From Neptuniibacter pectenicola (lineage in GTDB: Bacteria; Pseudomonadota; Gammaproteobacteria; Pseudomonadales; Balneatricaceae), in assembly GCF_001597735.1 (NCBI RefSeq), contig NZ_LUTS01000007.1, positions 1 to 64,000 on the forward strand: a stretch of 64,000 nucleotides of DNA, in the 5' to 3' direction. Below, one piece after another: positions 16,958 through 25,588 of this stretch. Every line of letters starts with the position of its first letter. Position 1 is the stretch's first letter. The notes beneath the pieces are model-generated. The model saw only the letters and a program-made list of their open reading frames with translations, did no database searches and had not been told where the DNA came from. The translations under genes were made by a program, and so were the position numbers.

Positions 16958-17989
16958 ATGACAATTACAAAACGTACTTTTATTAAGGGTATGGGCTTGG
17001 CATTAGCCGTGAGTACCGCTGTTGGGACAGCAGGCTTAGTGCAGGCCGCTGATGAAAGACACTCTTATATACTAGCAACGGCCTCAACGGGTGGTACTTA
17101 CTATCCAGTAGGTGTGGCGCTTGCAACGTTAACTAAAATCAAGCTTGAGCCGTCACACAAGATCTCCATGTCTGCGATTAACTCTGCAGGTTCAGGTGAG
17201 AACATTAAGCTATTGGGCGAAAACGAAGCTCAGTTTGCTATCCTTCAGGGGTTATATGGTGCTTGGGCTTGGAATGGTGAAGGTCGCCTTAAAGAAGCCG
17301 GTCCCCAGAAAAACTTACGTTCCGTCACTATGCTTTGGCAGAACGTAGAACAGTTTGTTATGAAAACCGAGCATGCTAAAACAGGCACGATTGCGGATAT
17401 GAACTCTCTAGCCGGTAAGAAGTTTTCTATCGGTAAGAAAAACTCCGGCACCGAAGGTTCGGGCAGAACGATCCTAAGTAACTTAAACATCGATGCGGAT
17501 GGATTTAATCTTGCGTATATGGGTTACGGCGCGTCTGCAGATGCATTGCAAAACGGTACGATTGAAGGGATGAATATCCCATCAGGTGTACCAACGTCTG
17601 CGATTACCCGTGCTTATGCAGCATTAGGTAGCGACATTACGGTACTTAACTTTACCGATGAACAGATCAAACAAGCGAATGGTAGTTATAAGCTGTGGAC
17701 GCCCTATCATATCCCCGCTAATACTTACCCAGGCCAAAGCAAAGATATCAACACTATGGCTCAGCCTAACTTCTTAGCTGTGCGTGATGATGTTTCTGAA
17801 GAAGATGTTTACCTACTGACTAAAACGGTTTATGAAAACCTAGCGTTCCTTAATGGTATTCATAAAGCAACAAAAGCGATGTCTTTAGAGAAATCTATTG
17901 CGGGCTTACCTGTACCGCTTCATGCCGGTGCCGCGCGTTATTATAAAGAGATGGGTGTAAACATTCCTGATCATTTGATCGCGAAGTAA
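16958..17989 (+). CDS. TAXI-family TRAP transporter periplasmic binding protein
   Basis: A 343-residue secreted solute receptor. The signal peptide begins MTITKRTFIKG (a KR pair, so only weakly Tat-like) and ends after about residue 31 at VQAADE. The mature protein shows the TAXI hallmark LATASTGGTYYPVGVALAT, then SAGSGENIKLLGENEAQFAILQ (read as two adjoining motifs) and KFSIGKKNSGTEGSGR. TAXI proteins deliver substrate to a fused TRAP permease, and the permease gene follows. The ATG at 16958 with GAAGGGTAACAGG before it is clearly better than an upstream in-frame start inside the promoter. Expression is predicted to be sigma-54 dependent. The ligand is not readable; the neighbouring oxidase suggests a 2-hydroxy or 2-oxo dicarboxylate. 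Confidence 0.92.
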   Translation: MTITKRTFIKGMGLALAVSTAVGTAGLVQAADERHSYILATASTGGTYYPVGVALATLTKIKLEPSHKISMSAINSAGSGENIKLLGENEAQFAILQGLYGAWAWNGEGRLKEAGPQKNLRSVTMLWQNVEQFVMKTEHAKTGTIADMNSLAGKKFSIGKKNSGTEGSGRTILSNLNIDADGFNLAYMGYGASADALQNGTIEGMNIPSGVPTSAITRAYAALGSDITVLNFTDEQIKQANGSYKLWTPYHIPANTYPGQSKDINTMAQPNFLAVRDDVSEEDVYLLTKTVYENLAFLNGIHKATKAMSLEKSIAGLPVPLHAGAARYYKEMGVNIPDHLIAK

Positions 17990-18068
17990 TAACGATCGGG
18001 GGAACTATTGAGTTAGTACGCTGTCTATTATTGCAGCTCCTCCTTTCTTGGTTTGAAATGTTCAAACC

Positions 18069-18118
18069 GGTGCAAACTTAGCTACCAGCGAGGTTAAGTT
18101 TGCACCACCTATTTTTTT
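18069..18118 (+). terminator. Hairpin with T-run between binding-protein and permease genes
   Basis: A perfect 12-bp stem (GGTGCAAACTTA at 18069-18080 and complement at 18095-18106) with a 14-base loop that can pair further is followed by a T7 run at 18112-18118. It is probably a leaky terminator or 3-prime stabiliser that yields more binding protein than permease, as is common in binding-protein-dependent uptake operons. Just upstream, GTTTGAA-ATG-TTCAAAC forms a second small hairpin. Confidence 0.7.
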
Positions 18119-18214
18119 ATAATTACTCCTGCAATTGCCTCCACTATTCTTACAGAACTGTAATCTGATGTTACGGGGTTATTGCGTATCTAATTTGTTT
18201 GAGCGATTAGAATT

Positions 18215-20353
18215 ATGGCGACTGAAACGAACGGAAACGATCAAGATATCAGTGAAAAACTCAAAGGGTTACAGCTTCCACAGCGCCCTGAGAACTCTGT
18301 CACTGGGAAAATAATTTATTGGGTAGGTGTCGTTTTCGCATTGACACATATCTATTTCAACACATTAGGCACTTGGTCTGAGCTTTATGTTGCAGCCATT
18401 CACTTTAGTGGCTTTGCATTTCTTTGTGCTTTGATGGTTCCCGTCTTCAATTCATCGAATGTAGCTAAGCAGAAACTCGCTCTTGTATTGGATCTTTTAC
18501 TCGGTGTTGCGGCGGTTGCCTGTGCGCTGTACCTGATTGGCTTTGAAGATGCGCTGTATGATCGAGGCGTCAAATTTGTGCCTTGGGATTGGGTTTTTTC
18601 CATCAGTGCTATTTTTATAGCGTTGGAGATGGCACGCAGAACCACTGGGTGGTTTATCCCGTGTATGATTCTTGTCGCATTGACCTACGTTTTTTGGTGG
18701 GGACAATACATTGATGGCATGTTTGGTTTTGCCGGTTTGAGCCTAGAAACATTGCTGTACCGCTCTTACTTCTCGTCTGAAGGTATGTTTGGCCAAATTG
18801 CGCGTATCTCTTGGACATATGTTTTCATGTTTATCCTATTCGGTGCCTTTTTGGTTAAGTCCGGCGCCGGTGACTTTATTATTGATCTTTCCCGCTGTGC
18901 GGCAGGCCGCTTTGTTGGCGGCCCAGGGTTTGTTGCGGTACTCGGGTCTGGCCTTATGGGCTCTGTTTCAGGTTCGTCTGTGGCGAATACCGTATCTACG
19001 GGTGTTATTACGATCCCTCTTATGCGGAAAGCGGGTTTCCCCGCACGTTTTGCGGCGGGTGTAGAAGCCGCTGCATCAACGGGGGGGCAGCTAATGCCAC
19101 CCGTGATGGGGGCGGGTGCATTTATTATGGCATCGTATACGCAGATCTCTTATCTCGACATTATTGCGATCGCCGCCTTGCCTGCATTTTTGTATTTTCT
19201 CTCGGTTGGTTTTTTTGTCCGCGTTGAAGCTAAACGTAGTCATGCCCATGCGGTTGAAATCGATACGCGTACTTTGGGTGAAGTCTTTAAGGGGGGCTGG
19301 CATTTCTTACTGCCTTTGGTGGTATTAGTGTCTTTGCTTATCTATGGGTTTACACCCACTTATGCGGCCGGCATTTCAATTATATCGGTCGTCGTTTCAT
19401 CGTGGTTGTCTAAGCACCCTATGGGTATAAAGGAGATTCTTGACTCGCTTGCTCAAGGCTCACGTAATATGGCGACAACGGCCATGCTACTGATCTCCGT
19501 TGGCTTAGTTGTTAATGTGGTTGCTATGACAGGGATTGGTAATACCTTCTCCCTTATGGTGACAGAGTGGGCCGGTGGTAGCTTATTAATCACTTTAGTC
19601 TTGATCGCTTTAGCCTCTTTGATTTTGGGGATGGGCTTGCCGGTAACGGCTGCCTATATCGTATTAGCAACACTATCCGCGCCAGCGCTTTATGGTTTGA
19701 TGGCTGAAAGCCGTTTGCTGGACCTTATTGCAACGGGAACACTGCCGGATGCCGCTAAGACCATATTTATGTTGATAGATATGGATAAGGTGAGTTTATT
19801 ATCGGCCCCCATGAGTGAGGTGGATGCCAAGGCGCTATTGAGCTCTATACCCGCCGATTTTAAAGGCCAGCTGTTAGAGCAAGCGTTGCCAGCGGAAGCA
19901 TTAGCGATGATTTTGCTATCGGCTCATATGATTATCTTCTGGTTGTCTCAGGATTCCAATGTGACGCCGCCTGTATGTTTAACCGCTTTTGCTGCGGCAG
20001 CCATTGCTAAAACACCGCCGATGGCGACAGGCTTTACGGCATGGAAGATTGCGAAAGGTTTGTATATAGTGCCGTTGCTTTTTGCGTATACCAATTTCAT
20101 TGGTGGCACGACAGCAGAGGTGCTAAGCATATTTGTCTTTTCAGTTTTTGGTCTATATGCTTTTGTTGGCTTTATGGAAGGCTATTTAGAAGGTCCGTTG
20201 AACTTAATGTTACGGGCATTATGCGGTGTATGTGCTATCGCTCTTTTATGGCCTCATGATCAAATGGTAGTGAGCTTAGTGGGTGTTGCTGGCTTTATCT
20301 TTATCTTCATGTTTAGCCGTAAAGCGAATAAAGACAGCCTGCAAACGGTTTAA
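18215..20353 (+). CDS. TAXI-TRAP transporter fused small/large permease
   Basis: A 712-residue inner-membrane protein joining the DctQ-like four-helix domain (about 30-175) to the DctM-like large domain (about 190-640), as is usual for TAXI systems. Visible signatures are SGSSVANTVSTGVITIPLM and AAASTGGQLMPPVMGAGAF in the first half of DctM, and GMGLPVTAAYIVLATL and QDSNVTPPVCLTAFAAAAIA in the second. The C-terminus adds several more helices (about 640-705). It would use an ion gradient to import the ligand of the binding protein encoded upstream. It begins 225 bases after that gene and ends 28 bases before the L-2-hydroxyglutarate oxidase gene. Confidence 0.93.
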   Translation: MATETNGNDQDISEKLKGLQLPQRPENSVTGKIIYWVGVVFALTHIYFNTLGTWSELYVAAIHFSGFAFLCALMVPVFNSSNVAKQKLALVLDLLLGVAAVACALYLIGFEDALYDRGVKFVPWDWVFSISAIFIALEMARRTTGWFIPCMILVALTYVFWWGQYIDGMFGFAGLSLETLLYRSYFSSEGMFGQIARISWTYVFMFILFGAFLVKSGAGDFIIDLSRCAAGRFVGGPGFVAVLGSGLMGSVSGSSVANTVSTGVITIPLMRKAGFPARFAAGVEAAASTGGQLMPPVMGAGAFIMASYTQISYLDIIAIAALPAFLYFLSVGFFVRVEAKRSHAHAVEIDTRTLGEVFKGGWHFLLPLVVLVSLLIYGFTPTYAAGISIISVVVSSWLSKHPMGIKEILDSLAQGSRNMATTAMLLISVGLVVNVVAMTGIGNTFSLMVTEWAGGSLLITLVLIALASLILGMGLPVTAAYIVLATLSAPALYGLMAESRLLDLIATGTLPDAAKTIFMLIDMDKVSLLSAPMSEVDAKALLSSIPADFKGQLLEQALPAEALAMILLSAHMIIFWLSQDSNVTPPVCLTAFAAAAIAKTPPMATGFTAWKIAKGLYIVPLLFAYTNFIGGTTAEVLSIFVFSVFGLYAFVGFMEGYLEGPLNLMLRALCGVCAIALLWPHDQMVVSLVGVAGFIFIFMFSRKANKDSLQTV

Positions 20354-20381
20354 TCATTTTCTCTAAAGGTAAGGGTATTTT

Positions 20382-21602
20382 GTGGCAGCAGATTTAGAAC
20401 GGGACATATACGATTTTATTGTGATTGGCGGTGGTATCTTAGGCATGTCGACTGCGTGGCAGTTGCAGCAGAAGTATCCTGGCAAATCGGTTCTGGTGCT
20501 AGAAAAGGAGTCGAGTGCTGCCCAACATCAAACTGGCCATAACTCCGGCGTTATTCACGCTGGTGTTTATTATAAGCCGGGGAGCCTAAAAGCTAAGTTT
20601 TGCAAAGAAGGTAATCGTGCGACTAAGGCGTTTTGTCTTGCGCACGATATCCCTTTTGAACAGTGTGGCAAGTTGCTAGTGGCGACTGATTCTGCTGAAC
20701 TGGAACGGATGCAAGCGCTGATCGGGCGCTGTGCTGAGAATGGCATTGAGGTTGATGTGCTTGATCAGTCGATGTTGAAAGCGAAAGAGCCTAATATCCA
20801 AGGGGTGGGGGGGCTATTTGTACCTTCAACCGGGATTGTGAATTACACTCAAATCACACAATGCATGGGCGATCTAATCGAACAGGCAGGGGGTCACATT
20901 CACTTCAATACGGCTGTTACAGGTATCGAAGAGTTTGCGGATAGGGTGACGGTTTATACGGATGGGAAACGCTATCATGGTCGTTACCTTGTCGCCTGTG
21001 CCGGTTTGCAGTCTGATCGAGTGGTTAGAATGATGGGTTTGGAACCTGACTTTAGGATTATCCCCTTTCGCGGTGAATACTTCCGCCTCTCCGCTAAGCA
21101 CAATCAGATCGTCAACCACCTAATCTACCCGATTCCTAACCCTGATTTACCGTTTCTTGGTGTTCACCTGACTCGGATGATCGATGGGTCTGTGACGGTT
21201 GGGCCTAATGCTGTGTTGGCGTTTAAGCGGGAAGGGTATAAAAAGACAGATGTGAGCTTAAAGGATAGCTTCCAGATGTTGACCTATCCGGGCATGATTA
21301 AACTGCTTATGAAGCACTTTAAAGCGAGCGTCTCTGAGTTGAAAAACTCGATCTCTAAAAAGGGTTATCTACGCTTAGTTCAGAAATACTGTCCAGAACT
21401 TAGCATCAATGACTTAGAGAGTTACCCCGCAGGGATACGCGCCCAAGCGGTCGCAAAAAATGGCGATGTGATCGATGATTTCTTATTTATGAATACGAGT
21501 CGTTCGTTAGCGGTTTGCAACGCACCTTCACCCGCCGCTACATCGGCTATACCTATAGGTAAGCATATCGTTGAAAAAGTCTCAGCGTTGGTTGATCGAT
21601 AA
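20382..21602 (+). CDS. lhgO: L-2-hydroxyglutarate oxidase
   Basis: LhgO (YgaF) is an FAD enzyme that oxidises L-2-hydroxyglutarate to 2-oxoglutarate, passing electrons to the membrane quinone pool. The 406-residue protein begins with the dinucleotide-binding motif FIVIGGGILGMSTAWQL, followed by the family signature GHNSGVIHAGVYYKPGSLKAKFC, and ends with the NAPSPAATSAIPIGKHIV segment. The GTG start is preceded by AAAGGTAAGGG. It is the third gene of a TAXI-TRAP operon under predicted sigma-54 control, which argues that the transported compound is L-2-hydroxyglutarate or a related acid. In many bacteria lhgO sits instead with csiD in glutarate breakdown; no csiD is present here. Confidence 0.9.
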   Translation: MAADLERDIYDFIVIGGGILGMSTAWQLQQKYPGKSVLVLEKESSAAQHQTGHNSGVIHAGVYYKPGSLKAKFCKEGNRATKAFCLAHDIPFEQCGKLLVATDSAELERMQALIGRCAENGIEVDVLDQSMLKAKEPNIQGVGGLFVPSTGIVNYTQITQCMGDLIEQAGGHIHFNTAVTGIEEFADRVTVYTDGKRYHGRYLVACAGLQSDRVVRMMGLEPDFRIIPFRGEYFRLSAKHNQIVNHLIYPIPNPDLPFLGVHLTRMIDGSVTVGPNAVLAFKREGYKKTDVSLKDSFQMLTYPGMIKLLMKHFKASVSELKNSISKKGYLRLVQKYCPELSINDLESYPAGIRAQAVAKNGDVIDDFLFMNTSRSLAVCNAPSPAATSAIPIGKHIVEKVSALVDR

Positions 21603-21618
21603 GGGGTTTTGACCTTAT

Positions 21619-21855
21619 CTATACATCAAACCGTGTGAAGGGTGCTTGTGCGCTCTTCGTATGGAAGTGTCGGTTATTAAACAGTGCACGCGGCGCATCG
21701 CATGTTTCACTGATCCGGTAGTTAGCCACTTGTAAGTGTTTACAAATATCACACCAAGGTTTCGCATGCGCTTCGCCTAAGTTATTTAACTGCTCAGGAG
21801 AGGGGTGGCCCTGACTCGCTTTAATTGTGTTTACACAGTGGGTGCAGCTCTTCAT
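21619..21855 (-). CDS. Small cysteine-rich protein of unknown function
   Basis: A 78-residue protein with CTHC near the start, CDIC in the middle and a later CDAP, a pattern that could hold a metal ion. The N-terminal half (SPEQLNNLGEAHAKPWCDICKHLQ) looks like a real folded segment, not a shadow, and it lies alone between two genes, convergent with lhgO. AAAGGCG precedes the ATG. No family is recognised. The codon use and the absence of an overlapping gene support it moderately. Confidence 0.5.
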   Translation of the reverse strand: MKSCTHCVNTIKASQGHPSPEQLNNLGEAHAKPWCDICKHLQVANYRISETCDAPRALFNNRHFHTKSAQAPFTRFDV

Positions 21856-22033
21856 CCTATATCGCCTTTTCTTATTGTTATCATATTATTATGCGTTGTT
21901 TTCTCGCGCGCTATTTTAAACCGCATAATAAATAAGGCTATAAGAATAATTCTTAATTGTTATGTATTTAAATCAAAAAGTAATAAGAAAGTGGGGATGA
22001 GGTGGGCTGCCAAGCTGAAATAAGGCTTATCGG

Positions 22034-22516
22034 TTATTTTTTAGGGCGTACCGCTTTCCAGTAATGTTGTTTCCAGTAGGGGTTGTCTAATCGACTTAAG
22101 GTGACACCTTTGCTGGTGGAGGCATGAAGAAAAACACCCTGCTCAACGTAGACGCCTACATGCCGTTGTTTGTTACCGCCGAGTTTAAAAAAGACCAGAT
22201 CACCGGGGGTGAGCTGATGTTGTTTAATAGCGACACCACTATCAACCTGTGCGATTGTAGTTCTAGGTAACTGATAGCCAAAAACCGTTTGGTAAGTGAG
22301 TTGCGTAAAGGCGGAGCAATCAACGCCTTGACGCGACTCTCCTCCCCATTGATAGGGGGTACCTTGCCAGTTTTTGTGTTGGTCTAAAAGTGCATGGGCT
22401 ACTGGCGATTGGGGTTGAATGTTGATGGACGCAGTGGATGGGCGAGTCGAATAACTACTACAGCCTTGTAGAATAAGAATAAAAAATAATAAAACGTTAA
22501 TTGAGCGTAAATTCAT
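22034..22516 (-). CDS. NlpC/P60-family lipoprotein, probable murein endopeptidase
   Basis: A 160-residue lipoprotein: the lipobox ILQGC places the lipid-bearing cysteine at about residue 19. The NlpC/P60 domain (about 45-158) carries the catalytic Cys in QGVDCSAFTQ, the His in RHVGVYVEQG and the third polar residue near HASTSKGV. Such enzymes cleave peptide cross-links in peptidoglycan at the outer membrane; this resembles the Spr/NlpC group. It is divergent from rapA with a 139-base shared promoter region. Confidence 0.9.
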   Translation of the reverse strand: MNLRSINVLLFFILILQGCSSYSTRPSTASINIQPQSPVAHALLDQHKNWQGTPYQWGGESRQGVDCSAFTQLTYQTVFGYQLPRTTIAQVDSGVAIKQHQLTPGDLVFFKLGGNKQRHVGVYVEQGVFLHASTSKGVTLSRLDNPYWKQHYWKAVRPKK

Positions 22517-22655
22517 TATTAGTCCGCTTAAATGAGCGTTAGAATATTGGCTTACAGTATAACCCTAACTAATATGTACTAAACAGATTGGCTTTCATAA
22601 GCGTAACTGCCTATTATGCCCACCTATTTTTACAGTCCCTAGAAAGCGATTTATC

Positions 22656-25529
22656 ATGACCGAAGATTTTCAGATTGGCCAGCGTTGGTATAGTTACACA
22701 GAAGCGGAGTTAGGTTTAGGTGTAGTCACAGAGTTGGTAGATCGGCGTGTAGATATTTTATTTTCTGCCACCGGTGAAGCGCGCACCTACGCACAAAATA
22801 ATGCGCCGCTGAGTCGTATTGTCTATCCCATAGGCGATCAGATTACGGATGATGAAGGTGTGTCAATCACCGTTACACAGCATGAAGAGAGTAAAGGCTG
22901 TGTGATCTACTTTGGTGATGATGAAGAAGGGAATGAGCAGGTTATTCATGAAGCCTCTTTAGAGAGCTCAGTACATTTTAGCAAACCTTATGAGCGTTTG
23001 TTTGCCGGTCAGATCGATAAGTTACGCCATTACGAATTAAGATTAGAAACATTAAAGAATCAACACAACCATCAGCACTCTGCTGCCTATGGCTTGTTGG
23101 GACCACGCGTACAATATTTACCTCACCAGTTTTATATCGCATCGGAAGTAGGTCAGCGCATGTCGCCGAGGGTCCTATTAGCCGATGAGGTGGGTTTAGG
23201 TAAAACGATTGAAGCTGGACTGATTATTCATCAGCAACTGGTGAAAGGGCTAGCCCATCGTATTCTGATTATTGTCCCTGATAGTTTAATCCATCAGTGG
23301 CTTGTCGAGATGCTGCGCCGCTTTAATTTACACTTCTCAATTCTGGATGAAGGCCGCTGCTTAGATAGCGAAGGAAATCCGTTTGAAGAAGCTCAACTGG
23401 TTTTAAGTCCGCTCTCACTATTTACCCGCGATGAAAAATACCTTGAGCAGGCCGTGGATGCCGGTTGGGATTTAATGGTTGTGGATGAAGCCCACCACCT
23501 TGGTTGGAGTGAAGAGGGGGCGAGTCATGCCTACCGTTGTGTTGAAGCGTTAGCGCAAAAAGTAAAAGGTTTATTACTGTTAACGGCAACGCCTGAGCAG
23601 TTAGGGATTGAAAGTCATTTTGCCCGCTTGCGCTTGCTTGATCCGGATCGTTATTACGATTTAGAAAAGTTTATTACCGATGAGCAGGACTTTAAGTGCG
23701 TCAATCAATTAATTGAGATCTTACAGGCGCCAGACCGTTGGCATGAAGCGCTGCAAGATTCAGCATTTATTGAACTACTGCATCAATATTTAGGCGATGA
23801 TGTTGCTGATCTACTCGCGCAGCATAAAGACGATGAGAGTGAGGAACGGACACGGCTGATTGATAAAACCGTTCGCGCACTTTTAGACCAGCATGGTACG
23901 GGGCGTGTATTGTTCCGTAATACCCGTGAAAGTGTTCAGGGTTTCCCGCAGCGGAAATTACATATCTACTCTTTACCCCTGCCTCAGGCCTATAAAGACG
24001 TTATTGATACGGCGCCGATGGAATGCCGTTTACACCCTGAAACATTGATTGGTGAGGGTGCAGGGTCTGCATGGTTATTAGAGGATAATCGAGCCGACTG
24101 GTTGATTAAGTGGTTAGACGATTACAAAGGTGAAAAGATACTGGTTATCTGTGCGCACGCCCAAACGGCGATAGCACTTGAGAAACAGCTTCGTTTGTTT
24201 GAAGGTCGACGTACGGCACTTTTCCATGAAGGTATGAGCCTTGTTGAGCGTGATAGAGCCGCTGCGTATTTTGCCGATAGTGAGCAAGGTGCACAGCTAT
24301 TGATCTGTTCAGAAATCGGCAGTGAAGGGCGTAACTTCCAGTTTGCTCATCATATGGTGATGTTTGATCTACCGATGAATCCGGACCTGCTAGAACAGCG
24401 TATTGGTCGTTTAGACCGTATAGGCCAGCTTAAAGAGGTTAATGTTCATGTACCCTATTTTGCCGATAGCGCCCAAGAGGTGTTGTTACGTTGGTATGCT
24501 GAAGGCTTAAGTGCGTTTGAGCAGGTTTGTCCAACGGGTCAAAGTTTAATGCAGCAGTTTGCTGCGGACCTCCATCACTGTATGGAAAATATAGAAGACC
24601 AAGCAAGTATTGATCGCTTAATTAAAGAGACCGCGCATAGCCAGCAGGCGTTGTTGGAAGAGCTGCAGCAGGGACGTGACCGCCTGTTGGAACTGAATTC
24701 GTGTAATACCTCAGTGGCGGAAGCGTTACTGGATGCGGTTGAAGAGGATAGCCAACCGGGGACCTTATCATCCTATATGGGGCGCGTGTTTGATCACTTT
24801 GGGGTAGAGCAGGAAAGCACCGGTATCAATGGCGTGATACTGCACCCAGGGGATCATATGCTCAGCAGCCATTTTCCGGGCTTACCAAGCGATGGCATGA
24901 CGGCAACGTTTCAGCGTAATGAAGCCCTGTCCCGTGAAGATATGCACTTCCTTAGCTGGGAGCACCCTATGGTCGCTGGTGCAATGGAGATGATGCTGGA
25001 AGGTAGTTATGGTAGCTCAACGCTTTGTACGATGAAGTTGTTACCCCTTAAAGCCGGTAGTTTACTCGTTGAAGCGGTGTTCCGAGTGCATTGTATCTCA
25101 GATAAAGCGTTACAACTTCAACGTTATCTTTCCGATGCCTGTGTTCGTCGTGTTATTGACAGCACCGGTAATGATTTGACCGATGTTATCACTGAACAGC
25201 ACTTTTCGAGCTTAGGTAAGCGTGTCGGTAAAAATGTGGCTTATAATCTGGTTAAGCATACCCGCGAAGATATAGGCACCCTTGTTGCCCAGTTAGAGCA
25301 GCAGGTTGAAGAGAAAGGGGAACAGTTAATTGCGGATGCACTGGCGACGCTTAAACAGCAGCAAGCGGATGAGAAAGACCGTTTAGTTGCACTGGCGAAA
25401 GTGAACCCTAATATTCGCCAAGAGGAGCTTGAGGCCCATGATCAGTTGACCGCCCATCTTGTTGAGGCGTTGCAGGAAGCGTCGCTGAAAATGGATGCGA
25501 TTAGGGTCGCGGTGATTACGCACGAGTAA
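22656..25529 (+). CDS. rapA: RNA polymerase-associated ATPase RapA
   Basis: RapA is a Swi2/Snf2-type ATPase that binds RNA polymerase and promotes its recycling after transcription. The 957-residue length is normal. Tandem Tudor-like N-terminal domains (about 1-110) precede the helicase core with Walker A DEVGLGKTIEAG, the VVDEAHHLGW box, the LLTATPEQLG motif and motif VI QRIGRLDRIGQ. The C-terminal RapA-specific domains are present. The ATG at 22656 starts MTEDFQIGQRWYSYTEAELGLG, typical of the family. A strong terminator follows. Confidence 0.97.
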   Translation: MTEDFQIGQRWYSYTEAELGLGVVTELVDRRVDILFSATGEARTYAQNNAPLSRIVYPIGDQITDDEGVSITVTQHEESKGCVIYFGDDEEGNEQVIHEASLESSVHFSKPYERLFAGQIDKLRHYELRLETLKNQHNHQHSAAYGLLGPRVQYLPHQFYIASEVGQRMSPRVLLADEVGLGKTIEAGLIIHQQLVKGLAHRILIIVPDSLIHQWLVEMLRRFNLHFSILDEGRCLDSEGNPFEEAQLVLSPLSLFTRDEKYLEQAVDAGWDLMVVDEAHHLGWSEEGASHAYRCVEALAQKVKGLLLLTATPEQLGIESHFARLRLLDPDRYYDLEKFITDEQDFKCVNQLIEILQAPDRWHEALQDSAFIELLHQYLGDDVADLLAQHKDDESEERTRLIDKTVRALLDQHGTGRVLFRNTRESVQGFPQRKLHIYSLPLPQAYKDVIDTAPMECRLHPETLIGEGAGSAWLLEDNRADWLIKWLDDYKGEKILVICAHAQTAIALEKQLRLFEGRRTALFHEGMSLVERDRAAAYFADSEQGAQLLICSEIGSEGRNFQFAHHMVMFDLPMNPDLLEQRIGRLDRIGQLKEVNVHVPYFADSAQEVLLRWYAEGLSAFEQVCPTGQSLMQQFAADLHHCMENIEDQASIDRLIKETAHSQQALLEELQQGRDRLLELNSCNTSVAEALLDAVEEDSQPGTLSSYMGRVFDHFGVEQESTGINGVILHPGDHMLSSHFPGLPSDGMTATFQRNEALSREDMHFLSWEHPMVAGAMEMMLEGSYGSSTLCTMKLLPLKAGSLLVEAVFRVHCISDKALQLQRYLSDACVRRVIDSTGNDLTDVITEQHFSSLGKRVGKNVAYNLVKHTREDIGTLVAQLEQQVEEKGEQLIADALATLKQQQADEKDRLVALAKVNPNIRQEELEAHDQLTAHLVEALQEASLKMDAIRVAVITHE

Positions 25530-25560
25530 TCGATCTGCTATCAGGTTAATCATTCATTTA

Positions 25561-25588
25561 AAAAGCCAGCGATTGCTGGCTTTTTTTT
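25561..25588. terminator. Bidirectional terminator between rapA and hrpB
   Basis: AAAAAGCCAGC-GATT-GCTGGCTTTTTTTT forms an 11-bp stem with A-runs and T-runs on its two sides. It sits between the convergent rapA and hrpB stop codons and touches the end of hrpB. Confidence 0.92.
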
